Positions 21,671-33,602 of a DNA stretch of 64,000 nt are shown here, piece after piece. The notes beneath the pieces are model-generated. The model was given only the letters and a program-made list of their open reading frames with translations. It made no database searches and was not told the origin of the DNA. The stretch comes from Mixophyes australis. Taxonomy: Eukaryota > Chordata > Amphibia > Anura > Limnodynastidae. Location: assembly GCA_036250195.1 (NCBI GenBank), contig JAVHZZ010000001.1, positions 375,516,707-375,580,706 on the forward strand, in the 5' to 3' direction. The position numbers and the translations under genes were made by a program. Within the stretch, counting starts at the first letter, position 1. Each line of letters opens with the position of its first letter.

Positions 21671-22860
21671 CTTACATATACCCATCTTTCAAAGATCAAA
21701 CCCCTGTTGGTGGGTACAGGAACCATACAGAGAATATGTACTGTGTTAAATGTGAAACTGCTATGCACTTCTGTCTTTGTAGGTATAAATCACTATAACT
21801 TCATTATGTGGCACACGGATTTCCATGTATGGTACAAAGGACTAGATAAATACATGGAAGACCTGAATCAAGCTCCCCATACATAACAATGCTAAAAGAT
21901 CCATACAAAATGGATCAATTTCATATGATTTTTCACTCTTTGCCTCCGGGAGATACTGGAGGGGAGGCGAATTGTGTGGACAAAGGGGGACGGGGCGCGG
22001 AGAATCGCAACATTTTGGCCCCACTCCCATGACAATGTCATTGCCGTGTCATTTTTCTACGGGTGCAGAACCAAAATTATGCAAATCGCACTAACAAAAT
22101 TTTCATGATGCGGGATAATGGTATGATCTCCTGGTAGTGCAGGAGACCTACCCAAATACTCTGGAGCCTCCTGCATATTCCAGTAGAGTGGTCAGGTAGT
22201 GGTTGCTGTAGTTACTGACTAGCTATTATTAGATCCTATGTGTATTGGATCTATTAGTGCTTAAAATAAGGGAGACCTCTTGGAGTCTCAGCTGATTCCT
22301 ATATCATTCTTCCAAGTACCTCAATACTTGGAAGAATAAATTATTTAAAAAATGTGAGTAATTTTCTGACTTTGCGTTAATTGTGTAAAAGTGTCTAACA
22401 AATGAAGAAAAAGTTCTCTTTTTGGGAGTTTGCCAGTTTCTCCCTATCTAATGATCACAAATTATATTTAAATATGCCTGCTAATAAATGAAAGTCTTCT
22501 TTAAAAGAAAAAAAAAAAAAGGCCTATATAAGAAAAAAAGTTATTCCAGGTGAAGCTGATGCAGGAGAAGTAATTTTCACCAGTAATAAACTGCAGGGAT
22601 TAAAAAAATGTGGATTTTTAATTAATGAAATATTAAACTTACTTTTCCAAATTTAACAATAGCCAATGTTATATAATCTGTCACTAGGCTCCTAAAATTG
22701 GCATGCACATAATGTAGGCCTAATATTATGCAAAGAGAGTAAATATTACTTCTTAGTTTTGCAATTGTGACAGATGTAAAATCAGCTTTTGAAGATACAA
22801 CCTGCAATGTTATCATTGTCATTAATGTTATGTGGTGTTACCATATTATATCATATTTGT
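21671..22860. other. Gene-free stretch
   Basis: AT-rich. CCTGGTAGTGCAGGAGACC near 22,130 resembles the interior of the foldback repeat seen at 33,249-33,522. CCTCAATACTTGGAAGAATA near 22,320 forms a short inverted repeat with preceding CTTCCAAGTA. No coding signal. Confidence 0.4.
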
Positions 22861-22861
22861 A

Positions 22862-23226
22862 CAGTGGCCTAGTGGTTAGCACTTCTGCCTCGCAGCACTG
22901 GGGTCATGAGTTCGATTCCCGACCATGGCCTTATCTGTGAGGAGTTTGTATGTTCTCCCTGTGTTTGCATGGGTTTCCTCCCACACTCCAAAAACATACT
23001 GGTAGGCTAATTGGCTGCTATCAAAATTGACCCTAGTCTGTCTGTCTGTGTGTGCGTCTCTCTCTGTCTGTCTGTCTATGTCTGTGTGTGAGTGTGTGTC
23101 TATACACTATAGGGAATTTAGATTGTAAGCTCCAATGGGGCAGGGACTGATGTGAATGAGTTCTCTGTACAGTGCTGCGGAATTAGTGGCACTATATAAA
23201 TAAATGATGATGATGATGATGATGAT
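22862..23226 (+). mobile_element. V-SINE-like tRNA-headed SINE, full length
   Basis: The head has an RNA polymerase III A box TGGCCTAGTGG (22865-22875) and a B box AGTTCGATTCC (22909-22919). The centre reads GTTTGTATGTTCTCCC...GGGTTTCCTCC...CACACTCCAAAAACATAC, which resembles the conserved V-SINE central domain. A TGTC-rich spacer follows, then the tail GGCACTATATAAATAAATGATGATG. It is non-coding and depends on a LINE for movement. It is a retroposed sequence, not a tRNA gene. Confidence 0.8.
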
Positions 23227-23229
23227 TTG

Positions 23230-23891
23230 TGTTTGGTTTTCATAATCAGAAACAATGCTACAGGCAGGACATTTGTTATATTTCATTTCAGGGCGTTCTC
23301 GTCTCAGTTTATCTTTTATGTCGTCCACTCAAGGGTGTGGATTGCAGATTGTAATGGAATTATTTCTGGCAACCCACCATATTTCCCAGCTAAATAATAT
23401 AATGATTGTTGCAATGGCATTCTTTTATTATGCTGAAATGGTTTATGCCTGAAATGTAGGGTGTGGTTATAATGATGCAATTATCTCAAATATAATAGAC
23501 AATTATTTAAATCACAATAACAATAGCTGACATGCCTATTATAGTCATGAAAAGAAGCAATACATAAGACCATACAATAGTTAAAGCACTCTTTGAGTAC
23601 CCATTCATTCAATACTGCACAGTGTGTATCTGCCATCTAAGCTGCTAATCAATACACCCATTTCACTGCATGTTCAGTTTCCCAGGGACACACAAATTAG
23701 ATAGTAGGCAAACGAAAATATGTGAATTACCTTTCAGTGAAATTAGCCCTTGGGTAAGGCATTAAAAATGTCTAGTGATCTATGGATAAGTCTGTATTAA
23801 AATATTCCTCAGTGCAATGCAATATTATTATATTAATCATGGCACTGTAAGTCTCCAACCAGTAGTGTAAAAATAGGACATTAAACTGTAA
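23230..23891. other. Gene-free stretch
   Basis: AT-rich single-copy-looking DNA. I see no repeat family or coding signal here. Confidence 0.4.
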
Positions 23892-24270
23892 GGGTCCGAG
23901 TCATTAAGGAAAGTAAGGCAAAAAAAAGAGTATATTCTCTGGAACAAACCATGTTACAATGCAAGGGGTACAAATGAGTTTATTATTTTGCACATAAGGA
24001 AAATATGTGCTGTTTTTTCTTGTAGCACACAATTACTTGATAGCTTTATTTTTACACTGACGTTTGAAGTTGATCTAGGACATATCCTACCCCAATTATA
24101 AATCTGTCCCCACATTTTAAATTTACCCTCCCCCCAATGCAACATGGTGTTGCCCGGGTGAAAAGTTTTGTTTTATTTTTTGCTTTATTTTCCTTAATGA
24201 ATAAGGCCTGGTTTGTCCAGGAGAAAACTTACTCTTTTTTTTACCTTAATTTCCTTAATGAGTCAGGCCC
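23892..24270. mobile_element. Foldback MITE, GGGCCTGATTCATTA family, rearranged
   Basis: Left end GGGTCCGAGTCATTAAGGAA, right end TTCCTTAATGAGTCAGGCCC. The right terminal block occurs twice (CCTTAATGAATAAGGCC at 24,191 and the outer one), suggesting an internal duplication or a nested copy. No clear target duplication remains. Confidence 0.65.
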
Positions 24271-24274
24271 AACA

Positions 24275-24800
24275 TATGTAGTTGTAAGTAGACTCTTACT
24301 ACAGAAGTTCACAATGACCACACCCAGCTCTGTGGGAGGTGAAGAGAGTCCACGTACATCACTGTGGGAATCTGATACAAACCCAGATCTGCGCAACTAC
24401 TGTAGTCTGCAGAACAAAGTTCAGTAGAGTGTGCTGGATATTTCCAATAGAATGCAACATGTGCAAATAAGCAGATTGGGAGACTCTTGCTAAAGATCAC
24501 TTTACTCACATAGATGCTGCCAATGCCCCAAGAAGACTAATCTGGGGTAACCCAGAGCAATCATTTAGCAAATGTGTAATTGGTTGCTATGGATTATTGC
24601 ACATTTCTAAACCTCTGCCATTATATAAATAATTAATGTTTTGATTTCTCTCAATTAACAGTTTAATTGCTCACTGTGTATGCCCATCTTCTCCTTCACA
24701 AGACCTTTACGTACTTAAACAATCTTAACTCAAATAAAGACACGGCGGGACAGCTACCAGACTGATACCAAAAACAAAGTATGGAAATGGCGAACCGACA
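24275..24800. other. Gene-free stretch
   Basis: No recognisable repeat end and no coding signal beyond short chance frames. Confidence 0.4.
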
Positions 24801-25321
24801 TCATCATCATCAACATTTATTTGTATATATAGCTCCTGCAGATTCTGTAGCGCTTTACAATTGGAAACAAACAGTAATAAAACAATATATAAATAAATGG
24901 TGATGATGATGATGATAGAGGTGAGAAGGCCCTGCTTGCAAGCTTAAAATCTATGGGACAATGGTTTGATACACAAGGATAAGTGCTACATCATATTGAA
25001 TATTTGTCCAGCTAGAATGCAAAGGTTACAAAGTATTTAGTGGGCTGTATGCTCAGTCACACAACAATGTTGATTAGAGGGTTGTTGTCTTGTGTTAGCT
25101 GTGTAAAGGCTGGTAATAGAGTAACCTAGGGAGATTAAGAGGGTGGTAGAGGAATATTATAAGCTTGTCTGAAGAGGTTGGTTTTCAGAGAACGCTTGAA
25201 GGTTTGAAGACCAGAGGAGAGTCTTGTGGTGCGAGGGAGTGAATTCCATAAAGTGGGTGCAGCCCGATAAAAGTCCTGTAACTGAGAATGGGAGGAAGTG
25301 ATGAGAGTAGAAGAGAGTACC
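24801..25321 (-). mobile_element. L2-like LINE, 3' end
   Basis: Minus-strand 25323-25135 encodes SQLQDFYRAAPTLWNSLPRT and then FKRSLKTNLFRQAY, the C-terminal block of L2-type LINE proteins. A 3' UTR follows, down to the tail AAATAAATGTTGATGATGATG at 24,801-24,840. A second GATGAT run at 24,900 interrupts the tail region. It is strongly 5'-truncated, as LINE copies usually are. Confidence 0.75.
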
Positions 25322-25440
25322 ACTGGACTTATACTGCAGAATCAGTGAACTTTGTAATATTGCAGTACCACTGGTGGACTTATACTGCAGAATCAGTGAA
25401 CTTTGTAATATTGCAGTACCAATGGACTTATACTGCAGGA
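25318..25440. repeat. Short tandem repeat, about 56-60 bp unit
   Basis: GGACTTATACTGCAGAATCA...TTGCAGTACCA occurs two and a half times with small length differences. Confidence 0.8.
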
Positions 25441-25560
25441 TTGTTTTTGGATATTTTTTTTTTATTTCTTTTTTTTATAATTATTTATTTTTATTTTTTT
25501 TTAGAACTTTTTTTTAAACTTTTTATAACTTGGGAATAATGGGGAAATAACAATGCCCTT

Positions 25561-25858
25561 AGAAGGACAGAGCACAGGACACAGCACCACTGGACTGAAC
25601 AGGACAAAGCACAGGACCCAGCAGCACCACTGAACTCAGAAGGACAGAGCACAGGACACAGCACCACTGGACTGAACAGGACACAGCACAGGACCCAGCA
25701 GCACCACTGAACTCAGAAGGACAGAGCACAGGACACAGCACCACTGGACTGAACAGGACACAGCACAGGACCCAGCAGCACCACTGAACTCAGAAGGACA
25801 GAGCACAGGACACAGCACCACTGGACTGAGCACAGCACAGCACAGGATATAGCAGGGC
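25561..25858. repeat. 77-bp minisatellite, about 3.9 copies
   Basis: Unit starts fall at 25561, 25638, 25715 and 25792, beginning AGAAGGACAGAGCACAGGAC. Copies are nearly identical. Each unit is itself two diverged halves containing CAGCACCACTG. Cys/Ser/Val-rich reading frames on the minus strand are repeat artefacts. Confidence 0.95.
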
Positions 25859-26099
25859 AGAGGACCACCTAACACAACCTCTCTCTACCCTGATCAATGC
25901 CTGAGTGAAGATGGCGGCGGCCAGCGGGGAATTTATAGAATCTGAATATCGCGAGATCCGACAACGGGATTATGACTCGGAGCCTCGCTTTCAGCCCGCT
26001 CATCCCTACTTATGATATGATAAATCCTTTAGTGAAATCAAATGTGCCATTAAGGTGAGCCATAAAGGAAATACCGGCCAACGTAGAGGCCATACTCGT

Positions 26100-27533
26100 T
26101 TTAGAATCTGGGTAGTTGAATTTCTGCCACATAAATTCCCTGATTGCATCCCTCTGACCTGACTCTGACGTGTCCCTGGTTCTGAGGAACTGGGACCAAT
26201 GGTGTCAAAGTGCTTGATAAGCCTGTAAAGTGGATTACGCTAACCAGAATTCCACCAGTCCCTTCATGCTGGCGTGATGACTTGCCAAACACAAGAGGGA
26301 CAGGGAATGCCTGTTGTTGAGGAGCAAATTTTTAAAATCTACACCACTGGAAGCGAGATAGGGCATCAGCTATACTGTTTTCGACCCCCGGGACATGGTG
26401 GGCGTTAATTGATATTTCATTTTCTAGACAATGTAAAATAAGGTGACATAACAGAGATATGTTCTAAGGTGAAGACGGCTCTGCTTATTTGTGGACTGGA
26501 CTACACCCAAATTATCACACCAAAAAACTATATGTCTGCCTCTTAAGGAGACAGACCACAGCTCAACAGACACTATAATAGGAAATAACTCAAGGACCAG
26601 TAGGTTTTTAACTATCCCACTCTTGTGCCAGTGTTCTGGCCAGCGTTTGGCACATCACTGACCATTTAAATATGCACCAAAGACATGGGCGCCTGAAGCG
26701 TCAGTAAACAAATTAAGTTTAAAATTCTCTAATGGAGGAGTAGGCCATATTCTCTTGCCATTAAAATCTTTCAGAAATTTCAGCCAAATTTTAGGATCAT
26801 TTTTTATTTCTACTGAAAGATGAACTGCCGCATGTGGTCTATTTCTCCCGGCCGTGGTTCTCTCTAGTTTGCGGCAGAATACTCTGCCCATGGGTATAAC
26901 TCTACAAGCAAAGTAAAAAAGGCCTAGTAGAGACTGAACCTCGCTCAGTGAGCATGATTGAGCCCCTAGGATAAATGGCGTCCGACAATTTCTTAACTTT
27001 TTCTTCGGGGAGCCTACAAAAACCTGCCAATGAGTCTATTGGCATTGGTTTGGACCTTCCGTTTTGTCCTGGGCAATGGGGACTCCTAGTAGAGTAAATA
27101 GGGCCTGTATGATTACGTTTCAGCGTATCTAGGCATATGGGGGAATTGTCGATAAACCCATGAACTGGTAGGATTCAGAGTGGAGGGGTAACAGGCAAAA
27201 CGCTGACTTTGTCTATTTTTGCTCTACACCATATTCTTGTCGTAAGGCCAGGGTGGACTCGAAAGAATGGTATTTTACTGGGCTAACCGTGGAATCGATG
27301 GCGTCGTTAACAGATTCGCCTGCTGGGTAGGAAAAATGTTGAATAAGCCTAAATTTACCCTCTGTTTTCTTATGAAGTACCCCTATCGGGAATTCTACAT
27401 AAACAGCTGCGAATACGCAGTATCCGTTGACCCACCTGGGGAATGAGCGATAAGTTTCTTCACCTATGCCATTTTTGTTGCAAGCTATTGCAAAATTCTT
27501 CCTATACATTTTAGTGAGTGTGAACATACCCAC
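26100..27533 (-). pseudogene. DIRS-like retroelement reverse transcriptase and RNase H
   Basis: Minus-strand fragments in order: RT start EFPIGVLHKKTEGKFRLIQH (27,400) and SVNDAI; then SAFCLLPLHSESYQFMG (about 27,190); then, after a deletion that removes the catalytic palm, MGRVFCRKLERTT (26,890); RNase H with NLFTDASGAHVFGAYLNGQ (26,660-26,720), CDNLGVVQS (about 26,500) and HHVPGVENSIADALSRFQ (about 26,370). HVPG...ADALSR is characteristic of DIRS/Ngaro-type elements. Stops occur between pieces. A tyrosine recombinase, which these elements use instead of an integrase, is not recognisable in the remaining minus-strand sequence to 26,100. Confidence 0.82.
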
Positions 27534-28488
27534 ATATGTTCCTCTTTTAATTTTATCCCTAGCACATTTGGCCTAATGCTGCACATTATAGCTTTATTCT
27601 CAACTCGCCCAAGTTCCCCCGCCTGTAGGACTATGTCAGGGCCTAGAGCCTGCTGGGACTTGATTGGCTCTTTCCCAAGCAATTGTGTCTGCAAAATTTT
27701 AAAAACTTTGCATGGCCTTGGATCGGAATCGGATGAGTCCTCACTAGTGGTTTATATAGGAGGGCTAGTGTTATGAGATTTGTGTGTAATATAAAGTTGC
27801 TCTCACCAACTGGGCTGGGTATTGTGACCTCGGACACTGCACCTGCAGCTGTATTTCCAATATTCGTCTGCTCGTCCGGTACCCTGAAGCAGCTAGGAGG
27901 GCTTGAACTCCTTGGACAGATGGTGACATGTCCGATGTTGCTCTCCGCTCATCTGGGCACCCGACTGAGAGCTGATGTAAAGCAGTCCCTGTAGGTGGAG
28001 GTTGGTTCTGCACAACTGGAAATAAAGACATGCTAGTACCTGGTAAGCTGGGGCTGACTTCAATTACTCGTGTAGACTTGTGTGTGGTTAAACTGGGCTG
28101 GGTGAATGTAGTTGTGGCGACTGGCCTGCAATGTGTAGGAATAAGGGCATATCATCATCATCATCAACATTTATTTATATAGCGCCAGCAAATTCCGTAG
28201 CGCTCTACAATTGGGAACAAACATTTATTAGACAATACTGGGTAATACATAGAAACAGAGAGGTAAGAAGGCCCTGCTCGCAAGCCTGCAATCTATGGGG
28301 GATTGGTCTATATCTCTCTGTGCAGGGCCCCTGCCTCTCCTTGGAGTGGGGGGGGGGTGATGGATTGAGATTGAGATGCGTTGACTTGATGCCTGAGGTA
28401 GTCAAGAAAATCTCATGGAGGAAAAGGCCACTGAGACGGGTTATCACCACTGCTGGTGATAATCAATAATATATTCAGCTGTAGGGAA
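27534..28488 (-). pseudogene. Probable ORF1/gag part of the DIRS-like element (proximal)
   Basis: Upstream of the RT in minus sense are open pieces such as KEPIKSQQALGPDIVLQAGE (27,650) and a Ser/Pro/Gln-rich frame at 28031-27771. I recognise no fold; the call is from position only. An L2-like 3' tail (28,152-28,310) is inserted. Confidence 0.35.
28152..28310 (-). mobile_element. L2-like LINE 3' tail
   Basis: CATCATCATCAACATTTATT, then TATAGCGCCAGCAAATTCCG and GCGCTCTACAATTGGGAAC, is the reverse complement of the L2-like tail. It continues to GGCCCTGCTCGCAAGCCTGC. No coding part is kept. Confidence 0.7.
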
Positions 28489-29475
28489 ATGTCACGATCC
28501 AAAGGGGCTGGTAGGACCCTTAGACCTGCCTAGTTTGGCACTACCTCCTGGGAGGCACAGAGTCTAATGACACAGGAGATTTGCACCAGTGGCCCCTGCA
28601 AGGGAATATGGGTGTTGCTGCTCCTGTGCCACAGGTCACGGACCTTCCAGTCAGTATTAGGCAAGGTCTGTAGGAGAGATGGGAGCTGCAGAGGTAGGTA
28701 CAAGGTAGAAGAGGAAGTACTAAGGAGAGTATCTCACAATCAGGGGGCGATTTAGTAGGATCACAGCAGATAGCAACAGAAGTCCAGAGAATATTCAGAA
28801 CAGTTAACAGGTAAAGCAGAATATTTGGATCTGCGGCCAGATGTATATTTAGGTCTTAGGTCCAGATATGCTGGGAGACACAAGAACTGGATCAGATGGA
28901 GTACCACGGAAGTATAACGGTTATAGAGAATTATACAGGACTGCAGCTAAGGGTATCCTTGGGTCCAGGTATGCTTGGGAGCACTGGAGCTGGAATAGAT
29001 GGAGTACCACAGTATGCCGCGGAGGTCTAATAATGTTCGGAACAGTATAACGGATATAGAGAATTATACAGGACTGCGGATGAGGGTATGCTTGAGTCCA
29101 GGTATGCTTGGGAGCACTGGAGCTGGATCAGATGGAGTACCACGGTATGCAGCGGAGGTCCAATAATGTTCAGAACAGTATAACGGATAGAGTTCAATAT
29201 TACAGGGAAGCCAGAACACGTCCACACACAAGGAGGACTTGAAGAACTGATACCTGATTGAAGAAAAGAGTTGTCTTAAATAATCCAGCCAATAGAGGAC
29301 ACCAGCTTATTGGAAAGAATGGGAGCAGAGAAAAGGACGAACTGTGCATGTGCGGCCCGACCTCAAGATGGCACTGGACTAACAGAGCAGCAACGTCTTT
29401 GAGACAACCAGTGTGGGACCCCTGAGGTATGTGAACCTGGACCCAACCAAGCGATCGGCGGGCCCAGGTTGTGAT
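28489..29475 (-). repeat. Candidate solo LTR of a gypsy element
   Basis: The block begins ATGTCACGATCC and ends GGTTGTGAT, with GGGAA on both outer sides (28484-28488 and 29476-29480). Its order of motifs mirrors the solo LTR at 46,051 read in the same direction: CTTAAATAATCCAGCCAATA, then a GTGCATGTGCGGCC segment, then AAGATGGCACTGG near the right end. Inside, a roughly 120-bp unit (GCTTGGGAGCACTGGAGCTG...GAATTATACAGGACTGCG) repeats about 2.5 times at 28,860-29,190. The right terminus has decayed. Confidence 0.5.
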
Positions 29476-29556
29476 GGGAACTGTAGTATGTGAAAGGATT
29501 TGCTGTGTCTGTGTCCTGCCCTGTTTGTAACCATAGAGACCTGGAAGTGTCTGCAA

Positions 29557-30540
29557 TTACGCTCTCCTTAACTTGAGAAAAGAATGTGGGAGATAACTCA
29601 TGATGTTGTAATTGGCTATGGCTATGGGTATTTCTGTTTGGGGTATAGTGTGCATTGCCCATAAACCAGCTGGGATAATGCCTCGTAGACAACTCCCTTT
29701 GCAGCAGAAACCCCTGAGTGTCATAAGTGGCCTCTTCTGCCTGTGCAGTTTGTCGCCTTCTTTGGGGGGAATAACCTCTGTGATTCGAAGTTGCGTTGTA
29801 TTGGCCATGCTGTGGTTGATATAGTAATCTTTGTGCGTGAGGGGGACACCTATAAGATTGTGCACCCCATGCAGATCCTCTGTTACTGTTTGCTAAAAAT
29901 GGGCTTGGTGGGAAAAATAGCTGGTGGGGGGCCTAGTGGTATTGTTCTGATGAATGTACATTTGTAGCCGGCATAGGAGGGATTAATGGCATTGCCAGCC
30001 CAGTGCTTCACAGAGTGTGTTGAGAGGCTCCCTCTAGTGGCTGAGCCTGATATAGCTGTCTATAAACGTTAATGGGGTCAGGGGAAATAGTATGAAGGGA
30101 GGTAGCAGAGGTGTTCATAGCCTTAAGGGGGGATATGCTGCCCCTCGCAGCTAATCTGTGACTGCTGCCTGGGACTACTTGAGCTTCGGAGCCAGTAATC
30201 GCTCCCTGCTCTAGAGCCCGAGACCTGCACATGCGCACCGTCACCGGTGGTTCATTATGAGCCTCTGTGCCGCGCGTGGAGATGTGTCTGCTTCTTCTCC
30301 TGCCAATACCCGGTAAGTCACTGGTCGGATCGGGGCTGGCTGGGCCTGTACTCTGTATAGTGGAGCTGGGCAAGTCCTCATCCGTATTAATGGAACTGCA
30401 TGTGACAGTAAGATGATGGCCACCAGAGGAGGGGTGCCAAGTCTGGCCAGACGAGAGACAGATTTGCTGGGATGGAGAATTGTTGGGGGTAGAAAATGAC
30501 TCAGATGGAGTGGGGGACGCAGAGGGTTGAGTATATCCAT
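29557..30540 (-). pseudogene. Probable distal ORF1/gag part of the DIRS-like element
   Basis: Minus-strand frames at 30540-30241, 30373-30008 and 29865-29557 are Ser/Pro/Arg/Thr-rich and overlap in different frames. No domain is recognised. They lie beyond the candidate solo LTR, in line with the DIRS remnant, so they may be the other half of a first ORF split by that insertion. Confidence 0.3.
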
Positions 30541-31743
30541 AGAGAGTAAGAGGAGAAAGGGGGAAACTTATAGAAAAGGGGTGGGGGAAATGTGAGATAT
30601 AAACAGGAAAATCTGAGAAAATGAATTAAAAGCAATTAATCTGAAAAACAGTGAAGAAAGGTGCAAAAAAAAAAGGCAGGTGTAAAGTAGACATAAATGT
30701 ATAGAAAACAAATTCTTAGCCTCTCTCAATGCTTGTTCTTCCCACAGGATCTTGCAAAGCAAAATGAAGCAACCAGGAAGTGAGAGGACCTATAAAGTAA
30801 CCCAAGACCCTCCCTTGAGACAGTCATTGGTCAGACCTGTATCTGTTGTTAATTCTTTAAGGTAGGTGTAAGCTCAGATGCAAACACTGTCGCTATTTAA
30901 TGGCGTTCGTCTATAGGGACTCTCTTGTAATTAATATCACTACATCAATTTATAAAACGTGTTGGAAGACAGTTGGTGAAAGGACATGATTTATTTCGTC
31001 CAAAGTACTAAAGTGCCAGGTCTATGTTAAGGTGTGCCCTCGTACCTTTTTCTTTGTGTCCTCATGTGCTGGATTTTAAAGTATGCTTAGCGCACATTAC
31101 TATGCTGAGAAATACGTTATTTTGCTATTCTTTATTACTGTCTATGTGCATATTAAATTATTCTGCCTGTTACTCTCTGCACCTGTACCAGGCCTGTTTC
31201 TAACAATCCCTATCTGCTGATGACCCTGACTTTTGGCATGTATTTTGACCTGGAACCAGTGATACCAATTCTAATTTGATGCTTACTCCTGGCCTCTCCC
31301 AGACTATATCTGTGTCTCATCTATTGTCATTTTGTTCATCCCCTAACACCTTCTGTCTAGGGATGACTCACATCAAGGACCACTACCTCCTTACGAATGT
31401 CGTTTTTGAATACCGTCTTTTTTTATTGAAGCCAGCACTGAGGACTTTGGACTGTTCCCAGAGCCATAAGGCCCCATAGGTGCGGGCCCTCTGTCGCAAG
31501 GCTCAAGTGGTGCCATTTCTCCCCAAGGTAGAAAGAACCCCACAGAAGGAGAGAGCTGAAGAATCAGGTGCCCAGATGAGTCAGTTTCAACCTCTAGAAG
31601 CACAATGGGGCCACACAGCCAATGTAACACCCACAATTTGGGACAATTAGGTTGGTGAGATTGTGTTGTGGATACGACCTAAGGTTCAAATAAGGCTGTG
31701 TTCAGTACTCCACACTATTCTTTAGTATTACTTTGATTACATT
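30541..31743. other. Gene-free stretch
   Basis: AT-rich, with short chance frames only. I see no repeat termini. Confidence 0.4.
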
Positions 31744-31996
31744 CATCGTCATCATTTATTTACTTATATAGCACCATTAATGCCACAGCGCTGTACAGAG
31801 AACTCACTCACATCAGTCCTTGCCCCAATGGAGCTTACAGTCTTAATTCCCTAACATACACGCAGACAGATTATGGTCAATTTTTATACCAGCCAATTAA
31901 CCTACTTTTATGTTCTTGGAGTGTGGGAGGAAACCAGAGCGCCCAGAGGAAACCCACGTAAACACCGAGAGAACATACAAACTCCACACAGATAAG
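31744..31996 (-). mobile_element. V-SINE-like SINE, 5'-truncated
   Basis: Reverse complement of the 22,862 SINE from the tail (ATCATTTATTTACTTATATAG) to GATAAG, stopping where the tRNA-like head would begin. The GGAGTGTGGGAGGAAACC block of the central domain is kept. Confidence 0.8.
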
Positions 31997-33248
31997 AAAG
32001 TTGGTGAAGCTTATTTTACTAACATTATATATATATAGGCAAACTTTCCACTGATCCACAGCAACCAATCAGCTATTAGCTTTTATTTGTTTTTTGCAAG
32101 TTAGACAATGAATGCATGCATCTGATTGATTGTTATGGTTCAGTGCACATTCTACTAAATGTACCCCAATGTGACCTTAAGCAATTTCTATGATTTATGT
32201 ATGCTATACTGCTTTATAAATAAAGTTATATTTTCCTTGTATACAGCACATTTTATATTTTGCTGTGTTACTTGATATGACAGCGATCACATAGTATTTT
32301 TTGCCTCTTCTTCCCATTACATTTCTTCAGCTCTTGCAAGGAAAAGCACTTCAGTAGGCTCATGATAACCTTATCTCACATTAAAACTAAAACAACTGCC
32401 TGACTGCAGGCATTATGTCTGAATGCACTTGGGTGACTAACATCAGAACATACTGTTCTAGAAGAAGACAAGTAGTGCCCTGTGTGGCATAATAGTTTTA
32501 ATTTACTTTTCTTTCCAAATTTTCTATGAATTGGTTTTGTGCAAATTCTTTTCAATTTTCTATTATTTTCTATTATTAAAACTAATTGAAAGGATTGCGT
32601 TTTTAGGGTACTCTTGAAAGCTAAATAAACACAGAACATTGGTAAGTTTAGGTTGTTAGCAGACGGCGGAGCAACGGTATCCCAGTTAAATAAAATGCTG
32701 CCTACTGCTGCTTTGTAAACAGGGGTGATTGTGAGAATGCACAATCTGTCTAAATTTGAATGTTGGTGAATACTCCTATGTGCCTGCACATGGGTGGGGG
32801 GGAGGGGGGGGTAGAGGGGCTCCAGGGGTGTATTAGCCTAGGACAGCCAGAACCCTAAATCAGGCCCTGCTCTTACCTTTTTGTCTGTTTTTCTATACCC
32901 AGTCTTGTTTTTGTAACTGTTTATGTTCCCAATTGTAAAGCACTGCTATATAAATAAAAGGCAATAATATTTTAGTATATAATATAAAGTACCTAGTACA
33001 ATTACATGGATACACACCATGTAGAACACTTGATGTCCATGCCAAACAGTTGTTCTATTACTTTCATTTTCACTTTCACCAGGACTCCTAAATCAATGTG
33101 TTGTGTCTAGTGGTCCCAACTGCAGACTGTTAGTGAAACATTGCACACTTTATGTACACATTATTGGTTAATATATGTACGATTCATCTATTTATTTGTG
33201 TGCATATTATTATTTACATATAAACAAAAACATTGTGTCTCACATACA
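31997..33248. other. Gene-free stretch with an L2-like tail fragment
   Basis: At 32,895-32,970 a forward piece reads GTTCCCAATTGTAAAGCACT then GCTATATAAATAAAAGGCAA, an L2-like tail. Elsewhere I see nothing coding. Confidence 0.45.
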
Positions 33249-33524
33249 CCATACTTGCCGACTTTCTGACTCTGTCCTCACGGAGGACAGGTCATGTGAC
33301 AGGGAGACGTATTTGAGTCACCATAGCTCCGCCCCCACTATAAAATGCAGAATTTCACGGCATTGAATAGTGGGAGTGGGGCTTAATGACGTGATTCAGC
33401 CCCGTCCCCGATATACATTCATTTTTTAGGATCAGGGAGGTTTGTCTACTCTTCCGGGAGTCTGGGAGCACTCCCCAAAATTTGGGAGCCTCCCGGAAAT
33501 TCCAGCAGAGTAGGCAAGTATGAA
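33249..33524. mobile_element. Foldback MITE, CATACTTGCC family
   Basis: Left end CATACTTGCCGACT, right end AGTAGGCAAGTATG, inverted. Inside are inverted TCCGGGAG/CTCCCGGA blocks. ATACACC occurs close to both ends (33244-33250 and 33526-33532) and may be the duplicated target, though the register is not exact. Confidence 0.65.
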
Positions 33525-33602
33525 ATACACCCATTGGCATAATCTACTCCCTCTTTATTGCTTAGAATTTCCTATCAATGCTATGGATTTATGGATTTTT
33601 AC

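Noticed and set aside
22862..22935. tRNA gene
   Set aside because: A and B boxes are good, but the sequence does not fold as a cloverleaf with an acceptor stem and continues into the SINE body; a second decayed copy exists at 55,636.
25559..25875. Cys/Ser/Val-rich minus-strand frames
   Set aside because: Repeat translation of the 77-bp minisatellite.
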